Source: Nocardia carnea NBRC 14403
GTDB taxonomy: Bacteria; Actinomycetota; Actinomycetes; Mycobacteriales; Mycobacteriaceae
Direction of reading: 5' to 3'
Length of the DNA stretch: 64,000 nt
Assembly (NCBI RefSeq): GCF_000308515.1
Contig: NZ_BAFV01000058.1
Coordinates: forward strand, 1-64,000
The translations under genes were made by a program, and so were the position numbers. Positions within the stretch are counted from its first letter, which is position 1. Each line of letters opens with the position of its first letter. Under the pieces are notes generated by a model, which searched no databases, was not told the DNA's origin, and saw nothing but the letters and a program-made list of their open reading frames with translations. Shown one piece after another: positions 36,566 through 46,136 of this stretch.

Positions 36566-37999
36566 ATGCCGAAACTCCGGGTCGCCGCACTCGCTGTGGC
36601 GGCGCTGTGCGCAGTGCTGCTGGTCACCGGGTGTACCCGTGCGGTGGACGGCCGGGCGGTCTCGATCTACGACAATCCTTTCCAGGTGGCCGGGCTGCCC
36701 ACGACGAGCGGCCCCAACGGGCCCCGCGCGAACGTCCCGCCCACCGATTTGAGTGCCGAAAACGGTGACGGCGGCGAGATCGACACGTTGGCGTTGAACG
36801 CGGTCACCGACGTCCAGGCGTACTGGGAGAAGCACTACGGCACCGAGTTCGAGGGCGAATTCGACCCGGTGGCGAAGCTGATCTCCTGGAGTGCCCGCGA
36901 TTCCCGCCGCGAATCGGTGGAATTCTGCACCGAATCGACCTACCGGATGGTCAATGCCGCCTACTGCCGGTTGGACAACTCCATCGGCTGGGACCGGGAG
37001 CTGCTGCTGCCGACGATGTCGGAGACATTCGGGCAGATGGCGGTGGTCATGGTGATCGCCCACGAATACGGTCACGCGATCCAGAACAACGCCGATATCG
37101 TCGACCGCGACGATCCGGTGATCGTCAAGGAACAGCAGGCCGACTGTTTCGCCGGTGCCTACATGCGCTGGGTCGCGGAGGGCAAATCGGACTACTTCAC
37201 CATCAACACCTCCGACGGGTTGAACTCGGTACTCGCCGCGACGGTCGCGATCCGCGATTCCGATCCCGACGACCCGGAAAGCGTGCACGGTTCGGCCTTC
37301 GAGCGGGTCACCGCCGTGCAGGTCGGATTCACCGACGGCGCCAAGGGCTGCAAGGGCATCGATATGGACGAGATCGAACAGCGGCGCGGCGATCTGCCAC
37401 AGAGCTTCGACGGCGCCTCCGGTGAATTCGATATCACCGAAGAGAGCCTGGTCGAACTGAGCAAGGCGCTTTCGGTGCTCCTGCCGGTGCCCGACGAGCC
37501 GGCCTACAGCTACGAGGGCGCCGAAATCGACTGCCGCGACGGCGTCTCCACCGAGCCCGTCACCTACTGCCCGGCGAACAATACGATCGCGACCAATGTC
37601 GACGGACTCTCCGAACGTGGTGCGCCGACCGACGATTCCGATGTCCCGCTGCCGGTGAAGGTAACCGGTGACTACAACGGCTACGTCGTATTCATCTCCC
37701 GCTGTACCCTCTCGGTGCAGCGCAGCCGCGACCAGGAACTGGTCGGCGCGAAAACCGGGTTGCGGGCGGCATGCCTGTCCGGTGTGGCCACCGGCAAACT
37801 GGCCGAGACCGGCCGCGCCGAAGGCGATATCACGCTGGCCGCCGGCGATCTGGACGAAGCGGTATCCGGCCTGCTCACCGATGGTCTCGCCGCCAGTGAT
37901 GTGGAAGGCAAGACGGTACCGAGCGGGTTCTCCCGGGTCGACGCCTTCCGCGCCGGAGTGCTGGGTGGAGAGGAAACCTGCGCCGCCAGGTACCAGTAG
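36566..37999 (+). CDS. Secreted zinc metallopeptidase lipoprotein
   Basis: A 477-residue predicted lipoprotein with lipobox LLVTGC (lipidated Cys at about residue 22). The catalytic zinc motif is HEYGH (about residues 170-174, IAHEYGHAIQNN), and the third ligand is probably in the downstream EQQADCFAGAYM segment. This arrangement belongs to the neutral zinc metallopeptidase (YpfJ-like) group. Six or more cysteines in the second half suggest disulfides. ATG 36566 has a GGGGGAG site; the longer frame is the shadow of the ABC gene. It is divergent from the FHA-ABC gene, 114 nt apart. Confidence 0.85.
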   Translation: MPKLRVAALAVAALCAVLLVTGCTRAVDGRAVSIYDNPFQVAGLPTTSGPNGPRANVPPTDLSAENGDGGEIDTLALNAVTDVQAYWEKHYGTEFEGEFDPVAKLISWSARDSRRESVEFCTESTYRMVNAAYCRLDNSIGWDRELLLPTMSETFGQMAVVMVIAHEYGHAIQNNADIVDRDDPVIVKEQQADCFAGAYMRWVAEGKSDYFTINTSDGLNSVLAATVAIRDSDPDDPESVHGSAFERVTAVQVGFTDGAKGCKGIDMDEIEQRRGDLPQSFDGASGEFDITEESLVELSKALSVLLPVPDEPAYSYEGAEIDCRDGVSTEPVTYCPANNTIATNVDGLSERGAPTDDSDVPLPVKVTGDYNGYVVFISRCTLSVQRSRDQELVGAKTGLRAACLSGVATGKLAETGRAEGDITLAAGDLDEAVSGLLTDGLAASDVEGKTVPSGFSRVDAFRAGVLGGEETCAARYQ

Positions 38000-38018
38000 T
38001 CGCGGGGCCGGTAGCGCG

Positions 38019-39731
38019 TCAGGACCCGAAGGGTGGCGGTGCAGCGGATTCGAAGCGCAGCATGCGGTTACCGATCAGGATCTCCGTCCCCGGCACCAGC
38101 ACCATCGGCTGATGCGGCGGCACCCGCGCCCATTCCCGGAATCCGGGAGCGCGGGCCCGGGTGCCGTTCGTGGAACCCCGGTCCACCAGCGTCACATCCC
38201 ACTCGACCAGCAGCAGTTCCGCATGCGCGCGTGACATGCCACCCGAGTTGTCGGTGATCTGCAGCGGAGTGAGCCCCCGGCGGGCCGGCTCGGATTTCTC
38301 CGGATCGCGGCCGAGAACGGAATCGGTCTCCAGCAGATAGGTCGAACCGTCGTCGAGGACCAGAATGCCCAGCGGGGGCCGCATAACTTCGATGAGCGGC
38401 TGGGTTTGATCCACCGGCATCCCGCACACACTGCAGAACGCCGAGCGCGGGTCGGTGGGGTGGGCACGCGCGCATTTGAACCCCCTGACCTTCACGGTCA
38501 GCGCGGCACCTTTCGCGGTGGCTTCGGTGCGCCGGCGTAGTTCCGGATCCAGCGGCGGGGTCCCGCGCTCCGGCGGCCCCTGCCGGGACTGCTCACCCTG
38601 CCCCGGCTGCGGTACCGGGATATCCCTGCGAGGAGTGGGATACGCGGGCCGCCGCGGGCCGGCCCGGTTCGGGAGTGAATCGGCGGTCTCGTCGAGGCCC
38701 TCCCCGGGAGGGCTCGCCCGCGGCGGTTGCCGACTGCTGATCTCCGTCTCCGCGTGGTGAGGATCGGTGGCGGCCGGCGGGACACTGTCCTGTTCGCGGT
38801 CGCCGGATGATGCGACGGTCGCCCGCTCGGACAGTTGCACACTGTCCACAGCAGGCCCGCGGGCTTTCCCAGGCTCCGCCATCGGATCCCCCCGCGTCGC
38901 CCCCACCTGAGGACCCTCGGCTCCCAAACCACCCCGCGACGCCCCCACAGCACTTTCCACTGCTGATTCCGGTACGCCGTCGACCTCCGGATCTCCGGTC
39001 GTTCCCCCGGAACTACCCGCCGCGCTCACCGGCACGTTCGCCGTTCCCGATCCCGGCGCCGAGGCCTCCGGCGTCACCTGAGGTTCCGCAGGCTGTTCCC
39101 GGCCGCCGCGCACGGCTTCTTTACCGAGTACCACCCCGCTCCCCCGGCTCGGTTCCGCCGGCACGACAGTTCGACGGACCGCCGGCGCCCACGCGATCGC
39201 CCCGCCGGCTTCGGCGATGCCCTCGACCAGCCGGCCGATCCCGCGAGCGGCGGGGAGCTCGGGCCGGACAGCGTCGTCATCCGGGTCCGCGAGCGGGTCG
39301 TCGACGAACAGCGCCACCGCGTGGGAGGGAACAGAGGTGGTCCGGTCGACAGTGAAGGCCGCGTCGCGGCCGTGGAAGTATTCCGTGGTCGCACCGGCCA
39401 CGACTGCGGTGACGGCGCCGTGCAGGAAGATCGCCACCCGGCCCGGTCCCGCGGCGGACAGGATCCCGAAATCGGCCGGAGTGCCGGGGCCGGCCTGCGC
39501 CGAGTTCGCCGTGAGCCATCTGGTGGCGTGCCGGGCGATCGTGGCGCCGGGGCCCTCGGGTTCCCGGGCGGTGGCCTCGTAGACCAGTTCGGCCAGGGCC
39601 ACCAGCGCCCGCACGGCCGGCGAATCCGCGGTGGGGCGGCCGGTGCCGCGGTGGGCCACCAGCACCACCGCGCCCGCGACCCGGGCCACCGCATGCGACC
39701 CGGGCACCACCTCGACCTGCTGGTCCTGCAT
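38019..39731 (-). CDS. FHA-domain protein with a zinc-ribbon-like Cys cluster
   Basis: A 570-residue protein. Residues 1 to about 185 form an alpha/beta domain without a clear name; in other actinobacteria this part accompanies FHA domains in Ser/Thr-kinase pathways. A long disordered Pro/Ser/Glu linker spans about 190-420. A Cys cluster follows (KCARAHPTDPRSAFCSVCG, about 433-451), like a zinc ribbon. The C-terminal FHA domain has GRDPEKSE, SRAHAELLL and RGSTNGTRA, all the phosphothreonine-binding positions. ATG 39731 is used; the longer frame is a shadow of the lipoprotein promoter region. It converges on the metallopeptidase gene. Confidence 0.78.
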   Translation of the reverse strand: MQDQQVEVVPGSHAVARVAGAVVLVAHRGTGRPTADSPAVRALVALAELVYEATAREPEGPGATIARHATRWLTANSAQAGPGTPADFGILSAAGPGRVAIFLHGAVTAVVAGATTEYFHGRDAAFTVDRTTSVPSHAVALFVDDPLADPDDDAVRPELPAARGIGRLVEGIAEAGGAIAWAPAVRRTVVPAEPSRGSGVVLGKEAVRGGREQPAEPQVTPEASAPGSGTANVPVSAAGSSGGTTGDPEVDGVPESAVESAVGASRGGLGAEGPQVGATRGDPMAEPGKARGPAVDSVQLSERATVASSGDREQDSVPPAATDPHHAETEISSRQPPRASPPGEGLDETADSLPNRAGPRRPAYPTPRRDIPVPQPGQGEQSRQGPPERGTPPLDPELRRRTEATAKGAALTVKVRGFKCARAHPTDPRSAFCSVCGMPVDQTQPLIEVMRPPLGILVLDDGSTYLLETDSVLGRDPEKSEPARRGLTPLQITDNSGGMSRAHAELLLVEWDVTLVDRGSTNGTRARAPGFREWARVPPHQPMVLVPGTEILIGNRMLRFESAAPPPFGS

Positions 39732-39874
39732 GCGGATCAATCTCCGCCCGGGTGCTGCCGCGGGTTGTCTGCCACTACACCAGGGTATGGCAAGGCCGGG
39801 GCCGGCCCTCCCCGAGATCTCCGGACGTCCGGTAACTTCGACACTGCAGCTTCGATCGGAACGAGAGGCGGCCC

Positions 39875-41083
39875 ATGGTTCGGATAACACGTCGCGGCGC
39901 CGTCACCGCGCTGGTCGCTCTCCTGATGGCCGGGCTGTCCGGATGCGGTTCGGTGGCCGGTACGGCAGTGCCCGGTGAGATCGATGTCCGCACCCTCGAT
40001 GTCGGTGATTTCCCGGTCGACCGGTTCAGTTATCCACAAGAGGCCGGTGAACACGGCGTGGTGCTGGAAGGTATCCGGATGTCGGAGGCCGTCGTGACGA
40101 GCAGCCAGGTCGATCCGTCGCTGAAGTTCGGCCGGGGCTCGCGGGTGCTGCCGGACCCGGCGACAGCGGTCGATTTCCTGGCCAATGTGTCCGAGCCGAT
40201 TCTCGAGAATCACCGGATGGTGGTCGGTTATGCCGCCGGGGGTGCCGATCAGGACGACCCGGAGGGACAGCCCCGGCCTACTTCGGATGCCACCGCGATC
40301 CAGGTGGTGGCGCTGCGGTTCCCCGACACCGGCAGCGCCGCGAAGGCAGCCGAGGAACTGGAGGCCGCCGATATCGGCGTTTCGCCGGACAACCGGAAGC
40401 TGGAATCGGAGAAGTACCCGCAGGCTCTGCTGCACTGGCGGCCCGGTGTCGCGAGTATCGGCGCGTTCCTCGCCCATGAAGAGTTCGTCTTGTCGCTGTT
40501 CGTCCAGCGCCCGGTGGCCGACAGCGCGGATCTGGTGTCGTGGGTGGACAGAACTCTGACCGCCCAGCTCGATCAGCTCGGCCGGTTCGCACCGACGCCG
40601 ACGGCCGATATCGCCGATCTGGCGGTCGATCCGGAGAATCTGCTGGCGCGGGTGGTGGTCGCCGATCGGGAAGGTCACGAGCCGGATCCGGACCAGTTCG
40701 CTGTCTACGGCCGCAATTATCTGATCAATTCGGCCGACGATCAGCCTGCGCGGGCCCGGTTGCTCGATGAGTCCGGGTTCGAACGCACCGCTTACTCCGC
40801 CGGCAGTTCTGTGGCGCGGGTGCGGGATCCGGCCGGAGCGCCGATCCTGGTGAACGGTTTCATCGAATCGGCGGGCCCGGCCTACGATCCGATGGCGGCA
40901 CCGGAGGAAGTGCCCGGCGTGAAATGCCTGGAGCTCAACAGCTCCGGTGATCCGGAGCGTCAGTACCGGTACCGCTGTTTCGTCCCGTACAAGCGGTACG
41001 TCGGTGTGGTGTCCAGCGATGACGAGACCGAGATCCGGCAGAAGACCGCGGCCCAGTACGCACTGCTGGCAAACAGTTTCTGA
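39875..41083 (+). CDS. DUF7373-like lipoprotein
   Basis: A 402-residue lipoprotein with signal peptide and lipobox GLSGC (Cys at about residue 24). The mature part starts GSVAGTAVPGEIDVRTLDVG and has the pattern of the actinobacterial DUF7373-type lipoproteins: repeated mixed alpha/beta blocks and a C-terminal Cys pair (VKCLELN, YRCFVPYKRYVG). Function unknown; these occur as many paralogues in Nocardia. It is divergent from the FHA gene. ATG 39875 has GAGAGGCG upstream. Confidence 0.75.
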   Translation: MVRITRRGAVTALVALLMAGLSGCGSVAGTAVPGEIDVRTLDVGDFPVDRFSYPQEAGEHGVVLEGIRMSEAVVTSSQVDPSLKFGRGSRVLPDPATAVDFLANVSEPILENHRMVVGYAAGGADQDDPEGQPRPTSDATAIQVVALRFPDTGSAAKAAEELEAADIGVSPDNRKLESEKYPQALLHWRPGVASIGAFLAHEEFVLSLFVQRPVADSADLVSWVDRTLTAQLDQLGRFAPTPTADIADLAVDPENLLARVVVADREGHEPDPDQFAVYGRNYLINSADDQPARARLLDESGFERTAYSAGSSVARVRDPAGAPILVNGFIESAGPAYDPMAAPEEVPGVKCLELNSSGDPERQYRYRCFVPYKRYVGVVSSDDETEIRQKTAAQYALLANSF

Positions 41084-41171
41084 TCCCGCTCCGGCCTGGT
41101 GCGGCCGGGCGGAAAACGTTGCAGCCCGGCACTTCTCACCACCGGCGAGTCGTCCGGAATTTGCCGCAAGG

Positions 41172-41190
41172 GCAGGCTAGCCTTACCGTG
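41172..41190 (+). promoter_or_regulatory. Iron-box-like site 1 (IdeR/DmdR type)
   Basis: The 19-mer matches 11 of 19 positions of the actinobacterial iron-box consensus TTAGGTTAGGCTAACCTAA, with the right half GCCTTACC. It lies about 195 nt before the oxygenase start. IdeR binds such sites when iron is sufficient and represses siderophore genes (established for the family). Confidence 0.5.
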
Positions 41191-41284
41191 TTCTGCGTCT
41201 CACCGCAGCGAAACACCCGATGACCATACACCCGCCTACCTGTACGTTGAGCGCGCTATACCCAACCGCTATCACATGCCGTAG

Positions 41285-41303
41285 TTAGGTAAGCCTTGCC
41301 AGC
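41285..41303 (+). promoter_or_regulatory. Iron-box-like site 2 (IdeR/DmdR type)
   Basis: The 19-mer beginning TTAGGTAAGCCTTGCC matches 12 of 19 consensus positions, with an intact left half TTAGGT and right half GCCTTGCC. It lies about 80 nt upstream of the first gene of the operon. Confidence 0.6.
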
Positions 41304-41383
41304 GCCGCGGCCACGCACTAACTTCGCACATCGACTCCTCCGCACCGGTACCTCGATCCACGATTCCGAGAAGGGAAACTTTG

Positions 41384-42562
41384 GTGAACAGCGTTCTCTC
41401 CGAACGTAAAGCGCTTCACCCACCCAGCATCGACGATATCGAGCACCGCGAGTTACCCGGCACCGCCGCACAGGCGGTACGCGACCTGGCCGCTGAGATC
41501 GCCCTCACAGCGACTCACTCCTCGGTCGACACGGCCGAACCCCTGGCAGACCCGGTCCTGCTGGCACAAATCAGCGCCCGTGCCGGTGATCTACCGGTCG
41601 AGGTGCGCACCGCCGTCCGCCCACCGGCCACCGCCGCCGGCGCCTGCATCGTGCGCGGATTACCACTGTCCGACAGTGAAATCGGCCTCACTCCACCGGA
41701 TTGGCAGACCGCCGCGCTGTGGAGTACCGACCCCGGCCGGGCACGCGGCTCGCTCGAACTGGATATCGCCATGCTGCTGCTGGCCGCGGCAGCCGGAGAA
41801 CCGTTCGGCTGGGCCGGACAGCAGGACGGGCGCCTGGTCAACAACATCATTCCCGCGGCGGGACACGAATTCGAACAGTCGGGCGCCAGCAGCACAGTCC
41901 TGCTCAGCCCGCATACCGAGGACGCATTCCACTCGCTGCGCGCCAATATGCTCATGCTGGTCTGCCTGCGCAATCCCGAATCGGTCGGCACCACGGTGTC
42001 CTCGGTACGGCGCGTCCGGCTGACCCGCCCGCAGCAGGACATCCTGCGCACGCCCACCCTGCCGATCCTGCCGGATGTCTCTTACGGGTCGGCATTCGAA
42101 CGGGCCGATGCCGTCCCGGTGCCGACCCTGTGGAGCGAACCGGGTCACGAAGACGACCCGGGTTCGCTCACACTTCGTTTCGACCCGGCCTACACCCCTC
42201 TCGACGAAGCCGGTCCGGCGTTCCAGGAGGCCTATGCGCAGCTGGAACGCGAACTCGAACGAGTATGCGTGGTACCCGCGTTACAACCCGGTGAGCTGCT
42301 CCTGGTGGACAACGATGTCGCCGTCCACGGCCGGGTGCCGTTCACTCCCCGCTACGACGGCACCGATCGCTGGCTCAAACGAGTGAACATCCGGCTACCC
42401 GAACGCCCGCGCCGCGCAGCCGAATCCAGGGAGAATGGATACGGTCAGCAGATCGTCGCGCCCTTCGCACCGGCGCCGCCGCGACAGGCGGCACCGGCGT
42501 GGGAGGCGCGGGAAGAGCGGAACGGTGCAGTAGATGATCGAGGATCCATTGGGCACACGTGA
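41384..42562 (+). CDS. Fe(II)/2-oxoglutarate dioxygenase, clavaminate synthase-like amino-acid hydroxylase
   Basis: A 392-residue oxygenase of the TauD/clavaminate-synthase type. The iron triad starts with H and E/D in SPHTEDAFH (about 182-190) and ends with His in DVAVHGRVPF (about 323-332); a following Arg in the KRVNIRLP segment would bind 2-oxoglutarate. The HTEDAFH-LCLRN pattern is that of arginine or enduracididine beta-hydroxylases (VioC, GntD-like), so the substrate is probably a basic amino acid or a peptidyl residue (inference). GTG 41384 has AAGGGA 7 nt upstream; TTG 41381 is less likely. It overlaps the SbnB-like gene by 29 nt. Confidence 0.82.
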   Translation: MNSVLSERKALHPPSIDDIEHRELPGTAAQAVRDLAAEIALTATHSSVDTAEPLADPVLLAQISARAGDLPVEVRTAVRPPATAAGACIVRGLPLSDSEIGLTPPDWQTAALWSTDPGRARGSLELDIAMLLLAAAAGEPFGWAGQQDGRLVNNIIPAAGHEFEQSGASSTVLLSPHTEDAFHSLRANMLMLVCLRNPESVGTTVSSVRRVRLTRPQQDILRTPTLPILPDVSYGSAFERADAVPVPTLWSEPGHEDDPGSLTLRFDPAYTPLDEAGPAFQEAYAQLERELERVCVVPALQPGELLLVDNDVAVHGRVPFTPRYDGTDRWLKRVNIRLPERPRRAAESRENGYGQQIVAPFAPAPPRQAAPAWEAREERNGAVDDRGSIGHT

Positions 42563-43544
42563 CCGAGCAACTCCACTGCGCGTCCTGAGCCGCAGCGACC
42601 TGGCCGATGTGCCGGTGGCTCCGGCCGAGGTGGTCCGCGCTGTGGAAGAGGCCTATATCGCCCTGGCCGCGGGAGATTCGGACAACCCACGCAAACTCAG
42701 CGTCGCCAACCCGGACGGCTGGTCGGTGGCCTACGCCATGCTGGGCCGCGACGGCCGGCGCCGGGTGGTCGCGATGAAATCATCGTACAAATTCGACCCC
42801 GGCCACGACCGCACCACCAAGCGCTACTTCACGACGATCACGCTCTACGACGACACCACGGGCGCCCCCATCGCCATGATGGACTGCGCCCGGGTGGGTG
42901 CGCTGCGCACCCCGGCGGTGTCCGCGCTGCTCGTGCGGGAAACGCTGAGCCGGGACGCGGATTCGGTGCTGCTGATCGGTACCGGGACCCAGGGCCGCAA
43001 CGCGCTGCCGCATCTGCTCGCCGCCAATCCGCAACTGCGCAAACTGACGCTGTTCGGCACCCATCCCGAAGGTATCGACGCGGTGCACCGCCAGCTCGCC
43101 GAGTATGCGCCGCATGCGCTGCTGGAAACGGTGGACGACCCCTACGCGGCGGCGCGGACAGCGGATGTCGTACTGGCCACGGCCGGGCCGGGTACCGAGG
43201 TCGCGATCGAATCCGAACATCTGAAACCGGGGGCGGTGGTAGTCCTCGTGGGCTACGGTCTCGCCCCCTCCACGCTGAGCGACGCCGACCGGGTGATCGC
43301 CACCAGCGCCGAGCAGATGGCCTTGACCGGCACCGATATGGCCGACGAGAACGGCGTACTGCGCCCGGTGGACGCGGAACTACCGCAGATTCTGAGCCGG
43401 CGCGCCGTCGCCCGCCGCCGCGCCGACGAACGAATCTTCGTCTACAACAGCGGTCTGGTGCTCACCGATATCGCGGTGGCCCACGCGCTGGCCGAACGGG
43501 CCATCGCCGAGGGGCGGGGCACGGAGGTCGCGCTATGGGATTGA
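42534..43544 (+). CDS. SbnB-like 2,3-diaminopropionate biosynthesis dehydrogenase
   Basis: A 336-residue ornithine cyclodeaminase/mu-crystallin family enzyme. The NAD fold is VLLIGTGTQGRNALPHL (about 140-156), and the conserved MKSSYKF and RVGALRTPAVSALL segments are those of SbnB. In Staphylococcus, SbnB oxidises N-(1-amino-1-carboxyethyl)-glutamate, releasing L-2,3-diaminopropionate (L-Dap) and 2-oxoglutarate. Pairing with an SbnA-like gene three positions on makes this role likely. It overlaps both neighbours (29 nt before, 10 nt after), so the operon is tightly coupled. Confidence 0.85.
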   Translation: MIEDPLGTRDRATPLRVLSRSDLADVPVAPAEVVRAVEEAYIALAAGDSDNPRKLSVANPDGWSVAYAMLGRDGRRRVVAMKSSYKFDPGHDRTTKRYFTTITLYDDTTGAPIAMMDCARVGALRTPAVSALLVRETLSRDADSVLLIGTGTQGRNALPHLLAANPQLRKLTLFGTHPEGIDAVHRQLAEYAPHALLETVDDPYAAARTADVVLATAGPGTEVAIESEHLKPGAVVVLVGYGLAPSTLSDADRVIATSAEQMALTGTDMADENGVLRPVDAELPQILSRRAVARRRADERIFVYNSGLVLTDIAVAHALAERAIAEGRGTEVALWD

Positions 43545-44911
43545 CCGGAGCCGGCGCCCCCGCGGGAGCCGGCCCCGGTTCCCGCGGTGAGCACGCGGGA
43601 ACGGTGGCCGCACCGCTGCCCGCGCACCGTGATCCCTGGGAAGAGCAGGTGCTCGCGGATCCGCACCTGCTGGCGGATATCGCGTACGCGGTCGGCGGGC
43701 CGTTCCATATGATGTATCCGGCCCGGGTGGTCGAGAACATCCACGGATTCCAGCGGATTTTCGCTGCCGCCGGAGTTTCCGGGGCGGTCTTCTACGGGAA
43801 GAAGGCGAACAAGGCGGCGTGCGTCGCCCGGGCCTGCGCGACCGCGGGAGCAGGGGTCGACGTATCCAGTACCGGTGAACTCGTCGCCGCACTGGCGCAG
43901 GGTGTCCGCGGTGCGGATCTACTGGTGACCGGGCCCGAGAAGGCCGATGAATTGCATTGGCTCGCCGCCCGGCACGGCTGCCTGATCGCCGTGGACAGCC
44001 TGGGCGAGCTGAAACGCCTTTCCGCCCTGGATATCCCGGTACGGATATTGCTGCGGGTACTGCCGGCAGCTTCGGCCAGCCGGTTCGGGATGTCGGCGGA
44101 CGAACTCGGCCGAGCCGTCACCGCGGCGGCCGATCACCCGTCGATCACGCTCCAGGGCTTCAGTTTCCATTTGTCCGGATACGATCCTGTGCCCCGTGCC
44201 GAATTGGCAGTCCAGCTACTGGATCGTATTCAGGCGGCCCGGGCACAGGGCCATCCGGCCACCACGATCTCCGTCGGCGGCGGATTCGGGGTCGATTACG
44301 TACCCGCCGAACATTGGTCCGCTTTCCGGGACGAAGCCAACCGCCGATGGTTCCATTCCGGAAAAGCCTTCGAATCGTATTACCCGTACTCCTTTCCCGA
44401 CCCAGGCCCGGCCATGCTGGCCGCGATTCTGGAACGCGACGACCTGGCCCGGCGGCTCCGGCAGACCGGCACCACCCTGGCGGTCGAACCGGGCCGCGCC
44501 TTGCTCGACCGGGCGGGCAGCACCGTGTTCCGCGTCCAGGGCCACAAGACGCGCCACGAGCACGGGCAGCCGTACCGGGTACTGACGGTGGACGGTTCCA
44601 GCCTGAGCCTGTCCGAACAATGGTTCGACAGCGAATACCTGCCCGACCCGGTGCTCTGGCCCACCGCCGCCGGAACGCCCACCCCCACGGTCGTCGGCGC
44701 CGCCACCTGCCTGGAATCGGACATGCTCAGCTGGCGGCGGATTCCGCTGCCGCGTGCCGCGGAGACCGGTGATCTGCTGCTCTACCCGAATACTGCCGGG
44801 TACCAGATGGATTCCAACGAATCACCATTCCACGAATTGCCCATCCCGCCGAAGGTGGTGCTTTCGCAAGCGCCGGGCGGACGATTCCGCTGGGCTCTCG
44901 ATCGATCCTGA
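43535..44911 (+). CDS. PLP-dependent decarboxylase, fold III (SbnH/LysA-like)
   Basis: A 458-residue decarboxylase of the diaminopimelate/ornithine type. The PLP lysine is K90 in VFYGKKANKAA. The Gly-rich phosphate loop is SVGGGFGVDY, the Arg/Glu site is AVEPGRALLDRAG, and the substrate-side cysteine is in ATCLESDML. In staphyloferrin B synthesis SbnH decarboxylates a citryl-Dap intermediate; an analogous step on a Dap-containing intermediate is inferred. The first 30 residues are Gly/Ala/Pro-rich and may be disordered. Start ATG 43535 lies inside the SbnB-like gene. Confidence 0.82.
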   Translation: MGLTGAGAPAGAGPGSRGEHAGTVAAPLPAHRDPWEEQVLADPHLLADIAYAVGGPFHMMYPARVVENIHGFQRIFAAAGVSGAVFYGKKANKAACVARACATAGAGVDVSSTGELVAALAQGVRGADLLVTGPEKADELHWLAARHGCLIAVDSLGELKRLSALDIPVRILLRVLPAASASRFGMSADELGRAVTAAADHPSITLQGFSFHLSGYDPVPRAELAVQLLDRIQAARAQGHPATTISVGGGFGVDYVPAEHWSAFRDEANRRWFHSGKAFESYYPYSFPDPGPAMLAAILERDDLARRLRQTGTTLAVEPGRALLDRAGSTVFRVQGHKTRHEHGQPYRVLTVDGSSLSLSEQWFDSEYLPDPVLWPTAAGTPTPTVVGAATCLESDMLSWRRIPLPRAAETGDLLLYPNTAGYQMDSNESPFHELPIPPKVVLSQAPGGRFRWALDRS

Positions 44912-44993
44912 CAGCCTTATTTCATCCTGACGGTAAGGCCGCCCGGCCCAGGCCGCTTCGCACCGACCGCTATCGACGCCCAGGAGTTCTGCC

Positions 44994-46136
44994 ATGCCCC
45001 TCGTCACCCGCGTGACGGACCTGATCGGCCGCACCCCGCTCTTCGAATTGGCGACCACCCCTTCCGGGAGCCGCTTGCTGCTCAAACTCGAACAATTCAA
45101 TCCGACGGGTGCCGCCAAGATACGGATGGCGCGGGAAATGGTTCTGCATGCGGAACGCCGTGGTTTCCTGGGCACGGGCGGGCATATCATCGAATCCACG
45201 TCCGGAAATACCGGGCTCGGCCTGGCGGTGGTGGCCGCCGAACGCGGCTACCGTTTCACCGCGGTGGTCGACCATCACGCGAGCAAGGACAAATTGCGGG
45301 CCATGCAAGCAATGGGTGCCGATCTGGTCTTCGTCGCCGACGACGGCGACGACACCTTGGCCACCTCCGCCCGCGAAGACCACGCCGAAGCCATGGCGGC
45401 CGGGCTACCCGATGCGTTTTTCACCGAACAGCACAACAACGACGCCAACGCGGTGGGCTATTACGCGGTGGCCGAGGAATTACTGGCCGAGGTGGACCGG
45501 GTGGATATCCTGCTCTCCGCGGTCGGCACCGGTGGTTCCTTATTCGGTACGGCGACCCGATTACGGCAGCTGGGGTGTGTACCGCGCGTCATCGGGGTGG
45601 AACCGGTCGGTTCGATCGCGTTCGGCGGCCCCGGCGGACCCTACTGGCAGTCGGGCACCGGCACCCCGCCCGGCGCCACCATCGGCACCGCCGTCGACTA
45701 CGACCTGCTCGACGAGGGAGTCAAGGTATCGGATCGGGACGCCTTCGCCACCTGCCGCGCGGTATCCCGCCACCTCGGGCTGATGCTGGGCGGTTCGGCG
45801 GGCGGCTCCGTATATGCGGGGCTGACCGGGCTCGACGAGTTCCCGGCCGGTTCCACCGTGGTCACCATCGTGTGCGACGGCGGCGAAAAATACCTCGACA
45901 CGGTATTCGACGACGACTGGATGGCCGAACACGATCTGCTCGACACCGCCGCCGAACGCGAGGTGCACGCGCTGTTGACCCGTTATGCTCCCGCGGGCCG
46001 TGGTACACAGCCGGTGGATGCGCCCGTACTCGGCGACGCCGGCACCGGTGATTCCGCTACCGCACGGCCGGACGAGCACACCCACGACGAGCACGACGAT
46101 ACGGAGGATTCGGACACCATGGTGCGGGCCCGGTGA
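44994..46136 (+). CDS. SbnA-like 2,3-diaminopropionate synthase (cysteine synthase fold)
   Basis: A 380-residue fold-II PLP enzyme of the cysteine synthase/CBS family. The PLP lysine is K42 in EQFNPTGAAKIRMA; the substrate loop is ESTSGNTGLGLAVV (about 67-80), and the phosphate loop is VGTGGSLFG. In Staphylococcus, SbnA condenses O-phospho-L-serine with L-glutamate. The family core ends at about 325. A tail of about 50 residues follows that is unusual, rich in Asp, His, Glu and Thr (DEHTHDEHDD), and could bind metal ions. It is separated from the decarboxylase by 82 nt and overlaps the exporter by 4 nt. Confidence 0.85.
   Translation: MPLVTRVTDLIGRTPLFELATTPSGSRLLLKLEQFNPTGAAKIRMAREMVLHAERRGFLGTGGHIIESTSGNTGLGLAVVAAERGYRFTAVVDHHASKDKLRAMQAMGADLVFVADDGDDTLATSAREDHAEAMAAGLPDAFFTEQHNNDANAVGYYAVAEELLAEVDRVDILLSAVGTGGSLFGTATRLRQLGCVPRVIGVEPVGSIAFGGPGGPYWQSGTGTPPGATIGTAVDYDLLDEGVKVSDRDAFATCRAVSRHLGLMLGGSAGGSVYAGLTGLDEFPAGSTVVTIVCDGGEKYLDTVFDDDWMAEHDLLDTAAEREVHALLTRYAPAGRGTQPVDAPVLGDAGTGDSATARPDEHTHDEHDDTEDSDTMVRAR

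Larger units (their letters stand above)
41084..41383. other. Promoter region of the Dap-type operon, with two iron boxes
   Basis: 300 nt between the lipoprotein gene and the oxygenase gene. No gene is seen. It contains the two iron-box-like sites listed separately and a GTG start with an AAGGGA ribosome site at its right edge. The second site is about 80 nt before the start codon, a position suited to repression. Confidence 0.7.
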
